DNA of 64,000 bases from Actinostola sp. cb2023 (taxonomy: Eukaryota; Cnidaria; Anthozoa; Actiniaria; Actinostolidae), in the NCBI GenBank assembly GCA_033675265.1, contig JAUJYZ010001041.1:248001-312000 (forward strand). The letters run 5' to 3'. The notes under the pieces are model-generated. The model saw nothing but the letters and a program-made list of their open reading frames with translations, searched no databases and was not told the origin of the DNA. Positions 10,999-20,493 of this stretch are shown one piece after another (position 1 is the first letter of the stretch; every line of letters starts with the position of its first letter). The position numbers and the translations under genes were made by a program.

Positions 10999-11271
10999 CT
11001 ATCGATTCCAAGTAGACCCAAGCGGCGGATAAAACACTGTTGGCTGAAGACCGAAGTGTACCAAACACAACACCGAAGTTCTTGAAGGCCTTGAACGATG
11101 GCCGATGTTTTTGAATAAATTTTGTCTATTTTCGGCGTACAATTTCATCCGAAGGGAACGTATATGCATGGATATACCTGGTACTAAACTATTGTTAGTA
11201 CAGTTAACATTTGCCGGGCCTCCAGCAACACAAAACTCTCCATTTCGATCTCGAACTCCACTGGTCGCCAT
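10999..11271 (-). pseudogene. THAP-domain zinc finger remnant
   Basis: From an ATG at 11271, minus strand. The opening has FCVAGGPANVNC and GISMH, and near the end comes SVLCLVHF, giving the C2CH set Cys14, Cys24, Cys69, His72 of a THAP domain (C2CH zinc finger binding DNA). The middle is wrong in this frame: the expected FPSDEIVRRK...TKF stretch is in a neighbouring frame and its Trp codon is TAG. Two compensating frameshifts and a nonsense change are therefore visible. It is the N-terminal piece of a THAP-type transposase, starting about 220 bp from the right end of the Kolobok-like element. I find no catalytic domain downstream. Confidence 0.65.
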
Positions 11272-11520
11272 ATTGTTCAGTACTCGCTACACAACTGATG
11301 ACGTCACGAGGCATGTTTTGGCCGAGCGGAAATGTCTGACGATTTTAGCTCTACCAGGTGTTATTCAAGTGACGAAAAAGTATACTTCCCGTGACTCAAA
11401 ATTGCTGAAATTTTCACAATCAATAACAAAACTCAAAAGCTTTCAAGTAGTGAGTTTATTTTGTATCCGAAAATTTGGCTGCATAGGCACTTTAATTGTC
11501 TCGTACGGAACGGTTAATCT

Positions 11521-12049
11521 GACCATGGGGACACTCGTTCGAAGGAATTTGGCTCGTGTCCAGGCCAACCGCGCCTCAACGGCTTCCGGTCTGCACAGCT
11601 TTTCCTTGCCACGGGTTTTGGCGTCTCGAAATGGCCGTTTATTCGATGATCTCGCTGGATTGCTGCCTCCGCAGGAGAAGTTTTATCGGACTTTTTTTGA
11701 CAAACCTCGAGGTAATCTATCTGCCATTCGTGCTGCAGAGTATCGAAGCAAGGGGACGTGGTTTAGTAGGAGAAAAAAATTGATTTTCGAGATGGATCAG
11801 CCGATCGGCCATTGCTGAGTGTCCTACCTTTCCTTCTTCTTAGTAGTACGGGGGAGAGCTCGGCTAAAAATCGCGGGATTTCCCTGAAATCGCTACCAGA
11901 GATCAATAAGGACACAAACAACACTATTGGAAGGTTAGAGTTTATTTGCCCTATTATGTACGGAATTATCGACCAGAGCCTAAGGTCCCATACAAACTCT
12001 TATATATAGCTCGATACAAGCCTCTCATTAATAGCTTGGGCTACCTGTG
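11521..12049 (-). repeat. right 529-bp terminal inverted repeat
   Basis: Inverted partner of 6947-7475. It carries the same 97-codon frame on the plus strand (11525-11818); an upstream in-frame ATG at 11105 extends that frame to 237 codons through Kolobok-like sequence, which is probably fortuitous. Confidence 0.95.
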
Positions 12050-13147
12050 TTGCAACATTGTAATTGCAATGTCGTTCTCTGCGTGATCTTGCGTTGTGTA
12101 TTTCTCGTAACTTTGATAAGTAGTCCCTTTTCCACGAGTTCGCTATCTGTTCTAGTAAATATCTATGATGCTTAGATCTTCTTGTTAGAGTATCATAAGT
12201 ACTCATAACTTCGAAATGTGAAGCGTTTGGGCTGTTTGTGATTCTTCTCCCATAGATAAGATGTGATGGGGTCAACGCATATGACATTCCATCTTGATCG
12301 CATTCAACATATGTAAGTGGTCTAGAGTTTATAACTGATTCGGTCTCTACAAGTAATGTATTCAGTTCCTCGTATCGTAGTCTTGATCTCCCTATGACCT
12401 TTCTTAGGGATCTTTTGACGCTTTGAACAAGTCGTTCATAAAATCCTCCCCACCAGGCAGCCTTCTCAACAATGAATTTCCATGTGACACGGTTGTTAGT
12501 AAGATATCGGTGCACTTCCGATGATCTGCAGATATTGCTTATTTCCTTTTCTGAAGATTTAAATGTTTTAGCATTGTCAGAAATCATGGTAGCGGGAACT
12601 CCCCGTCTGCTTGTGAATCGTCGAAATGCTTGTAAGAACGAATCCACAGTCATTGTTTTGGTCAGCTCCAAATGGACCGCTCGAGTAGATGCACATGTAA
12701 ACAAACACACATAAACCTTGTCAAGATCATCTTCCTTTACCTTTGATTCACTTTTGACATAGAGAGGACCAGCAAAATCTACGCCTGTATGCGTAAACGG
12801 TGGATCGTCTGACACTCTATAACTAGATAAACTTCCAGAATTTGGTGACTTGTAATTGTAACCTTGTAACTTCTTGCATGTGACACACGATCGTAGTAGG
12901 CGCTTGACAACCTGTCTCCCGTTGATTATCCAAAATCGATCTCTAATACTTGAAAGCGTATTGTTTACTCCACTATGTTGACTTCGTTCATGATAGTCTC
13001 GAACTATCAAATGAGAAAAGACATGGTTCGCTGGAAGTAATGTTGGATTATTGACTTCTGTTGACATTACAGCATTGTCCAATCTCCCCTTGCACTTCAA
13101 AACTTGAGTTGAATCTGTAAATAGGTCAAATTGTTGTACAAATTGTT
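12050..13147 (-). pseudogene. BEL/Pao integrase
   Basis: Open minus-strand frame. The zinc-binding region has HLIVRDYHERSQHSG and CVTCKK. The DDE core follows: HTGVDFAGPLYV with the first Asp, ATMISDNAKTF with the second, and VEKAAWWGGFYERLVQSVK with the Glu. All three catalytic residues are present. The frame connects to the RNase H piece only after a shift near 13140, within a short TTGTTGTACAAATTGTTG repeat. It ends at GTTGCAA, where the 7-bp-duplication element inserted. This is the best-preserved BEL domain here. Confidence 0.93.
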
Positions 13148-14083
13148 GGACCATTCTCATATAACACATAATCAAGTTCCGGTTTGAACATTTTTTCTTG
13201 TACAGTGCGAGTCCACAACAGCTCTGCTTCATCGATCTCCACAGCAGTTAACTCTTTATTAGGTTGAAATTGTTTGCAATTTCTTTCTGTTGAATTCTTA
13301 ACTCTCAAACGTAACTTGATGTTCCGCACAAAACGTAAAACATATGCTGTCACACGTAACAACCTTGATAGCTTACTGAATCGATTACAGTCGATTAAAG
13401 CGTCCAAGTCGTTAGACTCTACTACTCTGATCGGTTTTGAACTTCCAACAAGAGAGTGAGTCACGGTTGGCGGTCGCTTTAACAGTTCAATAAGTGCAGT
13501 TTCGCATCGTGTTGTCTCCGCTTTCGGCCATTGGGTTTCATTTAACCACAAGAACTTAGGTCCATTCCACCACTCTTCGGCTTGTGATAACTCCATTCCA
13601 GTTGCTCCCCGTGACGGTAAATCTGCGGGGTTCAATGTTCCTGGGCAAAATCTCCAATCAATCTTGTTTGTTAACTGACGTATTTCGTTGACTCGATTTT
13701 GAACGTAGCAAGTCCATGGTTTTTCGTTTGTAATCCAATAAAAGGTTGTCATTGAATCTGTCCAGTAAGTTATTGTTTCGATTTCCTGTGACTGCGTCAA
13801 TGATTCTATGATAGAATTAACGAGACGCGCTAGAATCACAGTTCCTAATAACTCTAATCTTGGAATAGATTGTCTGTGAGTAGGAGCAACCCTCGATTTT
13901 GCTGCAACAAGACGCACCACGACACGACCATCTCTGTACGTCGATCGTAGATAAACTACTGCAGCGTAAGCTTGACCAGAGGCGTCGCTGAATCCATGTA
14001 ATTGTACACTGACAGGCTTGTCATCAAAATAACATCGTGGTATACTTATAGTGTTCAAAGATTCTAACTCAGCTAAGAAACCA
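13126..14083 (-). pseudogene. BEL/Pao RNase H domain and linker
   Basis: Minus-strand frame that begins GFLAELESLNTISIPRCYF at the insertion border. The RNase H segment follows, with HGFSDASGQAYAAVVYLR (first Asp), PRLELLG (Glu), TYWTDSMTTFYWI (Asp) and CPGTLNPADLPSRG. This is the Pao-type RNase H arrangement. The linker to the integrase has a WWNGPKFL block typical of the family. The first codons of the fragment are the last 9 bp duplicated by the Mutator-like insertion. Confidence 0.92.
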
Positions 14084-15099
14084 GAGTTTGACTTTTGGTC
14101 GCGGGTCGCGGGTAGATGGTGCGGGTGCGGGTAGATGGTGCGGGGCGGGTAAAAAGGTGCGGGTGCGGGTAAAAAGGTGCGGGTAGAAATATACATTTTT
14201 TTTAATGGTTAATTTAAAAATATCGATTTTGTCATAAAGTCGATAATTAAGGTAATCGTTAATTAACAAAACCTAACCCTTCTTCTTTATACTTTGGCAT
14301 ATGCATGGTGGTTCTATTTCTGGCATCTTAAATATGGTTCATGTTCACACCTTGTCAGAAGAAAGAATCGTTAAAATTGGAATATTTTCTAGTTCTTCTG
14401 ACATGAATAAAAATAAAAATGTATGTTTTACTGAAAGTTTGTGGGTATCGCCATCAGCTTTACCACTAGGACTCCCCTCGTTTAATTACTGGTTAGTAAT
14501 CAGCTGGATAATTTCTAGCATTTTGTAAAAACTGTCAGATTAGACAACAAAAAGGGATGTGACGTCTTGTCAATCATATGCATGGTTAACAAATTAGTAA
14601 GCCCGGCCGAAGGTCATCTTCTTCATTACCTGGACACAGGGACTGCATGTGCGATTCATTCATTCGAGTATTGTATTATCAGTGGTTATAGAAGACTTCT
14701 AGTAATTGTGCAGGTAAGTGTTACACACTGCTTCCATTTAATGACTACTAGTACTCTAGCAATTGTGAATCACAATTTACCGGGATCGGCTAACAATTTC
14801 GCTGGAAGTATGTGAAGTGAATGATTCAGTCCTTGATGCTATATGAAAAACACAAACGCCGTTTAATTATAATATATAACACTTTTCGGACTTGTGCTTA
14901 TTTGGAATAAAGCAATTGTGCAATTCATATATGATTTGGCTTCAGAAACTCCAGCACATAGCGAAGTCAGCATTTATAATTCTGACACAAGAATTTGGTA
15001 TTTTAGAAACCAGCATTTTACTCAGGCAAATGAAGAGCAATTTCTAATTTTTAATTTTTCCTTGTCTCGTTATGTTCAAGGAAAATGGATTCCATTTTA

Positions 15100-15262
15100 A
15101 AGACTCGAATTGTCGAAGGATCTCGAAGCAGGATATCAAGTCAGCCATGACCCCGGTTCGGACGGGAACTGTTTCTACCGTGCCGCAGCTTTCCAGCTTG
15201 GACTACCTTGGGAGTCAGTAAAAGACGACGTGTTCCACTATCTTCAGCTCAACCAGTACGAC
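15100..15262 (+). pseudogene. OTU-type cysteine protease exon in a transposon
   Basis: Open frame running to a consensus GTGAGT donor at 15263. It contains HDPGSDGNCFYRAAAFQLGL, the N-terminal active-site block of OTU-family cysteine proteases with catalytic Asp and Cys (DGNCFYRA), followed by a VFHYLQLNQYD helix. OTU enzymes normally remove ubiquitin. The catalytic His block that should lie 60-120 residues later is not visible before the right inverted repeat, so only half of the domain is present. An in-frame TAA at about 15098 means that the exon must start after it, possibly at the AG of TTTTAAAG. It may be a captured host exon or a remnant of an OTU-bearing transposon gene. Confidence 0.6.
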
Positions 15263-15300
15263 GTGAGTTTTTTTAAATGTTTCATGTGTCCGCGTATCGT

Positions 15301-15334
15301 GCAATTGAGTGGGACTGGGAACGAGACCATGAGG
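15301..15334 (+). repeat. dispersed GAGTGGGACTGGGAACGAGACC motif, copy 1
   Basis: A 30-bp stretch (GTGGGACTGGGAACGAGAC core) recurs at 39184-39216 in the same orientation, preceded in both cases by GTGTC(C)GCGT and GCAAT. The context looks like the edge of a shared short repeat. Confidence 0.55.
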
Positions 15335-16038
15335 CTTGAGATTTCCAAGGCGCTTCATGCGTAATTTTTCGAGGGAAATCTCGCAGGTCCTTGCACTCTT
15401 TCCTCGTCGATTCTGTGAAATTTGTTACAAAAATCAAGTTATCGAATTAATTTTCTTTTTTATAGCAACAAGGAAACGACCGCCAGTAGATATTTAAATT
15501 ATCAAAATAACACATATATTTAAAGGAACTCGTAAGTTTATATTGTTGATTTTATCGCAGTTGAGTTTGTGATATGGATTTTAGGGGTGCGAACGACGAG
15601 ACCCGTCACTGTTGCCCAACTTGGAGTACTAAGAAAACACGAAAATGCAGTAGAGTGAAGTTATTTATTATGTTTATCTAATTTTTATTTTTATTCTTTT
15701 ACCCGTCGAAGTGAAGCAGTGATAACCTACCAACTGAACATGAACCATATTTAAGATGCCAGAAATCCACCATGCCAAAGTATAAAGACAAGAAGGGTTA
15801 TGTTTTTATAATGAACGATTACCTTGAGCATGAATCATGCTTTGAAAAAAATTATCGACTTTATGACAAAATCGATATTTTTAAATTAAAAAAAAAAATT
15901 GTATATTTCTACCCGCACTTTTTACCCGCACCCGCACCTTTTTACCCGCACCCGCACCTTTTTACCCGCACCCGCACCATCTACCCGCATCCGCACCATC
16001 TACCCGCGACCCGCGACCCGCGACCAAAAGTCAAACTC

Positions 16039-16607
16039 AAGAAACCATTCCATTTCTTTCGTAGATCTCCTTGCAGTTCATCATCCCAGTTGATACCCGC
16101 AAGGCATAATTCTTGGAACAAAATCTTTAGTCGTATAACAAAGGGCGATAACAATCCCAGTGGGTCGAAGATCTTCGCAGACATCTTGAGCAATGATCTT
16201 TTTGTGATTGTAAGCGTTTTCGCGTAGGAAATCAACTCTGACAAATTAAACAACAGTTTGTCTTCAGTAGTGTTCCAACTTACTCCAAGAATTTTGATAT
16301 TATCCTCAGAGTTTCCACATGATTCTGTCGTAGTCGTGGTGTTTTTCTCAGCAATGTTCTCTGATCGATTGATTCGATCCATCACCTCTCTTGAATTGGA
16401 TTTCCATTTACGCAGATTGAACCCGCCTTCGTGTAGCATCCCTTTTGACTCAGTATAAATATGTAGTGCCTCTTGTTCACTATTTGCGCCAGTGACGAAA
16501 TCATCTACATATAGAGACTGCTTAACAAGGTCGACGAGTGGAGGGTTTTGTTCCTTGTATTTGTCAAGGTGATGTGACAATGTAGCTCCAAGAATCGCTG
16601 GACGCAA
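16039..16607 (-). pseudogene. BEL/Pao reverse transcriptase, C-terminal half
   Basis: Minus-strand frame with the catalytic SLYVDDFVTGA box near 16490-16520, then a KWKSNS block and KILGVSWNTTEDKL, FDPLGLLSPF and NWDDEL motifs typical of Pao-type pol. It ends at the 9-bp duplication shared with the Mutator-like element. The frame joins the N-terminal half only after a shift near 16610. Confidence 0.93.
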
Positions 16608-17089
16608 AAACGCAGTTTAATTACTTCAGGCGATTCTTCAGTGGGATCCTTAAACCACAGAAAACGTAGCATGTCGCGACCTTCTCTTATCGCAATTTGA
16701 AGAAAAGCGCTTTGTATATCGGCAGACAAACCGATACTGTTCCATCTAAAATTCACAAGAACGTTTAGTAGAAGAGGTACAAAGTTTGGTCCCGTTTTCA
16801 AGCAATCATTTAATGAATGAGACTGTCCTGGCGATTTTGCAGATCCATCGTAAACAACTCTCACCTTCGTAGTTTCTCTGTCTTCGCGCACAACAGCATG
16901 ATGTGGCATGTAATGGACATTTCCGGTTTCAACCTTGACCTCGTTTGAATCGGTCGGCACTTCTTCAACAATTCCTTTGACCAGTTGATCTTGTATGACA
17001 TGATCGTATTCCGTGAGAAGGTCTGGAGATTTTTTCAACTTGCGATGTAGAGACTGTAAACGGTTGTAACTTGATGCGTAGTTAGTTAC
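16608..17089 (-). pseudogene. BEL/Pao reverse transcriptase, N-terminal half
   Basis: Minus-strand frame with YMPHHAVVRED, KVRVVYDGSAKS and LSADIQSAFLQIAIRE (first catalytic Asp), the Pao-type fingers and palm. Its upstream border, near 17090, is where a LINE tail inserted. The codons just before it (YNRLQSLHRKLKKS) match the usual linker. Confidence 0.92.
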
Positions 17090-17608
17090 AGAAACTCCAA
17101 AATCGCGCAGCTAGAGTTATATTGAGAACCAGTTACTACGCCAGTTCCAAGTCTCTCCTTGAAAAGCTGAACTGGGTCCCACTAGACAAACGCCGGCAAA
17201 AACAAAAAGCTCTCATGATGTTTAAATCCCTCCACCAACTAACCCCAACGTACCTACACGAAATGTTCATTCCTCGTAGCACAGAATATAATCTTAGAAA
17301 TTCTGACAGAAAACTTGCAATGCCCAAGCCACACACAAATTATCGAAAACGTAGTTTTAGCTACAGTGGGGCTCAAATATGGAATAACTTACCATCGCGG
17401 ATCAGAAATATTGACTCGATTGGGCAATTTAAAAGGGAAATAAACCGAATACTCTGAACATCAGATTCCCACACGGCAATCATGTAAATCAGTATGCAGT
17501 AATAGTACGCATATATTTTTAATTTTTATTTGTATATCACTACTTATATTGTTATGTTACTGATGATTTTACCGTGTTTAAATAAACTATATGTATGTAT
17601 GTATGTAT
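17090..17608 (+). mobile_element. 5'-truncated CR1/L2-like LINE tail
   Basis: Plus strand, opposite to BEL. The open frame (about 17090-17457) starts within QKLQNRAARVIL and continues through a LNWVPLDKRRQKQKA block to GAQIWNNLPSRIRNIDS and a stop. This is the conserved C-terminal tail of CR1/L2/Jockey-type reverse transcriptases. A 150-bp AT-rich 3' end closes with an (ATGT)n run at 17590-17608, as is usual for CR1/L2 elements. There is no clear target duplication. Only the last 120 codons remain. Confidence 0.85.
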
Positions 17609-18607
17609 GAACCAGTCCAGAATCTTCCTTCCACGGTAAATCAACACTGTAACGCTGTCCGTCATGATGAATTGAGATGAATTCGTCAATTTTTTGTGTA
17701 TCGTCGTCCGTTGCTTGGGTTTGTTCGTAGATTCCGATGTGTTCAGTATCCCAAAAGGTCTTCAAAGTGTCTGTCAATCGGTCGTTTTCTTGTGTGATCC
17801 AGGACGTACGATCGCAATCTCCTGAAATCACTAAATTTGATATGAGTCAGAGTTAACAGAGTTTTCTAAAGGGCCAGACAAAATCCAACCCAATTTACTG
17901 TTGATGGCTGTAGGTCCTTGATCACCGCGAACACAATCTCCTTCGATAAAGTCCCAGTAGTGATCCACTCCGACTAGTATATCAATCGTTCCTTTGTCGT
18001 AGTCATAATCATCAGCTAGTCGTAGACCATCTAAATGAGGATAATCCACGTTAACTCGAGAGGGCAGCGGCGAACAAATTGTAGGGAAACAAAGTCCTTT
18101 AATCTTGAGTGTGTCATCATGTCCTGGTTTGTGAAGCTGTAATTCTATCACATCGCAATTTTGTTTCTTGTAATTCTGTTCTCCAAAAGTGTTGAGATTA
18201 ATCTTTTCGGTTTTCACCGTCTTCAATTTCAACCTTGATCGTACCTCCTCGGTTACGTAAGTGCGCTGACTGCCACTATCAAAGAGAATTCTTACGGGTG
18301 TTGACATACAATTCGAAGAATTCGTCGCAATTGCTCGAGCTGTTTGCAATAGAACAGTTCCTTTAGTTTTAGCTTGCGCTGTCACTGTCTGTCCTGTGAT
18401 GGCAGTGTTTTGATGAGTTGTTTTCTCTTGGACATTCGCTCCATCCTGAGCGACCATCGACTGACTTGGTTGACCTCTATTGTTCTGTGGGTTGTCTTCC
18501 TGTCGGTTACATATAGATTGGTGATGTTTGTGATGACACAAACGACATGTTTTCGAGCTATTACAGTTTGATACCATATGATCTCCCTTTTGAGACAAAG
18601 AAAACAA
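17609..18607 (-). pseudogene. BEL/Pao aspartic protease (DSGS) region
   Basis: Two minus-strand frames. The upstream one (17831-18607) has CHHKHHQSIC (second zinc knuckle), then a linker and ILFDSGSQRTYVTEEVR, the BEL/Pao protease active site, followed by the DILVGVDHYW and GWILSGP motifs that close the domain. After a frameshift near 17833, a second frame has LKTFWDTEHIGI and VDLPWKED, which lead into the reverse transcriptase. Catalytic Asp is present. The frame also slips at 18605, in an AAAA run. Confidence 0.9.
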
Positions 18608-18974
18608 CGTCCTTGTTTCATCAACAACGCTCTCCTTTCCTTGACATCTTTAACTGTCCCGCATGAAGCTGAGTAATGTTTTTCGTTACAATAAACACAG
18701 TGAGGTACATTGACCTCGTTGCTAACAAAGGTGCTCGATGTCGATGGGCGATTAGAGAACGTTGGCTTATAAGGCTTGTTATTTGAGGATGTTCCTTGGG
18801 CATATGGTGATCGTTTTAGTTCGATTGTCGTTTGTACCTTTTCGCTTAATTCTCTTGCCTCTATCTCAGTTTTGATTATCTCAAGTAAATCGTCAATGTT
18901 CCATACCTCCTTTGATGTTTGACGTGCAACTTGTATGCGAATGTCGCTTGGTAATTTCGACATTATTATGGGAA
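18608..18974 (-). pseudogene. BEL/Pao gag C-terminus with zinc knuckle
   Basis: The frame begins at the insertion border with VPIIMSKLPSDIRIQ and continues with a Glu/Arg-rich helix, a Ser/Asn-rich linker and CVYCNEKHYSASC, then GRCFLCLK, where the frame slips by one base into the protease frame. It is the continuation of the gag fragment at 20494-21306, separated from it by the Helentron-like element. Confidence 0.88.
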
Positions 18975-20493
18975 CAAGACGCTCAATGAGCGTACACTCG
19001 GGCTTATGACAAGGACAATGTCAGTTGCGTGAGGAGGGACATGACAATGACTGACAGTTGCGTGACGAGGGAGACTTAATGTATATATGTGTCGGTGAGC
19101 ATAGATAAAAATCTCCGAATCGTACTTCCGTAGCATGTACTTGGAACGTCCAGTTGAGGTTCATATTCATGGTCAGACGGTTCTGATAACGTCTTTGGTT
19201 ACTTCGTTATCGCAGAGGAAAGTTGAACTTCGTATCTTTTAAACATCCAATTGATTCAGACTACGGTATGATGTGACAAAGCTCGACCAATCTGCTGTCT
19301 CTGCCTATACATTGAAAGATCTTGTTCGATTTATCTCGAAATCAGAAAGGAATTATCGATTAAAAATCAAAAGCTGCTTCTGTTAGATTTAAGATGTGAC
19401 CTCAAGTGACCTCAAATACGTTTAAATACGTACGACAGCGTACCTTAAGAGTCGGAGATCTTTATCTATGAGTCACCGACACAAATATTCTCCCTTGTCA
19501 CTGAGCGTCTTCTTCTGTAATAGATCCCTAAAATCTAAGGACGTTTTGATTTCGATTGTATTTTTGCCGTTCACTGACCTGTTTTGAGCGTGGAAATTCT
19601 GTTCTAACAAGGATCACACAACTGTAGTCGTACTGAATTTTTCAAACGTGGAATAAAACATCCATCGTGAGTTACTGAAAATATTAAACTCGACTGGCTC
19701 GATTGTTTGCATGACTTCTGTACATATAGCTTTCTGTCAATAGATGTAGTTACATCGCTGGTCGTGAGTTTAATTATAAATACTCAAGGACATACGACTG
19801 GACTGTACACGTACTATTACAATTAGCAACAAACATGGCATAGCGAGGTCATGATAGTTTTTGAGTTCATTTCATTTGCTTTTCAGTCTCGACTGGCCTG
19901 ACTGTTTGCATGACTTCTGTACATGTACATATAGCTTTCTGTCAATAGATGTACATGTAGTTACATCGCTGGTCGTGAGTTTGATTATAACTAGAATCCT
20001 GCATGACCTTTCAATATCTTGAAGATCTCAAACTGCTTTCAAATAATCTAAGAATAAATATCTACTTGAGTCCTGTGTGTCGTTTGTTTAGTGATTAGAG
20101 CGGTTTTCCGCGAATTCAGGGAGTTCAATTATAAATACTCAAGGACATAACTGTACACGTACTACTTACAATTAGCAACAAAAGGCCTACTCTGGGGTCC
20201 AATGTCGCCTAATAACAAACATGACATAGCGAACTAGAATCCTGACCTTTCGATAGCTTCAAGATCTACAGCTGCTTTCAAAACTAAGATTCAAATCTAC
20301 TTGAGTCCTGTGTGTCGTTTGTTTTCCCTTATCTGCTTCAGGAGTAATCTTGAAACTCGATACGATCAAATACTTCGCATTCTTTCTTCATTCTTCGCAT
20401 TTTTTCTTCATTCCATGACAACGAAAAAATAAATAAAATTAAAAAAAAGAAAGTGTATTTTCTAACTCGGGCTTCCTTCGGAAGTGCCCGAGT
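18975..20493 (-). mobile_element. Helentron-like (HINE) element, copy 1, 1519 bp
   Basis: Read on the minus strand, it starts ACTCGGGCACTTCCGAAGG and ends with AAGCCCGAGT followed by a terminal hairpin (ACGCTCATTGAGCGT) and CTTG. The 5' ACTCGGGC thus has an inverted copy placed some 20 bp inside the 3' end, with a hairpin between it and the end. This asymmetric layout, insertion between T and T and lack of an obvious target duplication are features of Helentron/Helitron2-type non-autonomous elements. No Rep/helicase is encoded. The interior has duplicated blocks (19688-19800 and 19888-20000; 19770-19850 and 20130-20235). A second copy is at 48731-49925. Confidence 0.7.

Larger units (their letters stand above)
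7765..11491 (-). mobile_element. Kolobok-like DNA transposon, TTAA duplication, decayed
   Basis: The ends are AGTGCCTATGCAGC (7765) and its reverse complement (ending 11491), each flanked by TTAA (7761-7764 and 11492-11495). Subterminal GTGAYGTCATCAGTTGTG motifs occur in inverted orientation about 180-210 bp from each end. A THAP-type zinc finger remnant lies just inside the right end. TTAA duplication with an N-terminal THAP domain is the Kolobok signature, while piggyBac shares only TTAA. It sits inside the 529-bp-repeat element. A smaller relative with the same AGTGCCTAT ends is at 45094-45550. Confidence 0.75.
6947..12049. mobile_element. DNA element with 529-bp terminal inverted repeats and 7-bp target duplication
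   Basis: The ends are CACAGGTAGCCCAAGC and its reverse complement, flanked by direct copies of TTGCAAC (6940-6946 and 12050-12056). Removing the element and one copy restores the BEL frame exactly, so the borders are firm. The terminal repeats are 529 bp each and differ at about two positions. Once the nested Kolobok-like element is subtracted, only about 310 bp lie between the repeats, so this is a non-autonomous element about 1.4 kb long. A 7-bp duplication fits few superfamilies (P, Dada, some Mutator-like or foldback types); I cannot choose among them. Confidence 0.9.
14084..16038 (+). mobile_element. Mutator-like element, 9-bp target duplication, OTU-like exon
   Basis: Both ends read GAGTTTGACTTTTGGTCGCG inward and are flanked by AAGAAACCA (14075-14083 and 16039-16047), a perfect 9-bp duplication that restores the BEL frame when removed. 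The inverted repeats run about 260-290 bp (to about 14345 and from about 15745) and contain GC-rich tandem units of ACCCGCACC / TTTTTACCCGC. The interior is AT-rich and holds an OTU-protease-like exon. The 9-bp duplication and long inverted repeats are the Mutator-like hallmark. No transposase is seen, so it is probably non-autonomous. Confidence 0.85.

Noticed and set aside
10940..11000. TTATATAAAC as a promoter for the plus-strand frame at 11105
   Set aside because: The frame itself is doubtful and no start-site evidence exists.
11105..11524. Upstream extension of the 97-codon frame to 237 codons
   Set aside because: It crosses the border of the Kolobok-like element and overlaps the THAP remnant antisense; it is not shared by the left repeat.
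6947..12049. Assigning the THAP remnant to the 7-bp-duplication element as a P-element transposase
   Set aside because: The THAP remnant lies inside separate TTAA-flanked borders with their own matching ends, so Kolobok is the better fit.
15772..16227. 151-codon frame with Pro/His-rich repeats
   Set aside because: It is the ACCCGCACC array of the Mutator-like inverted repeat read as protein.
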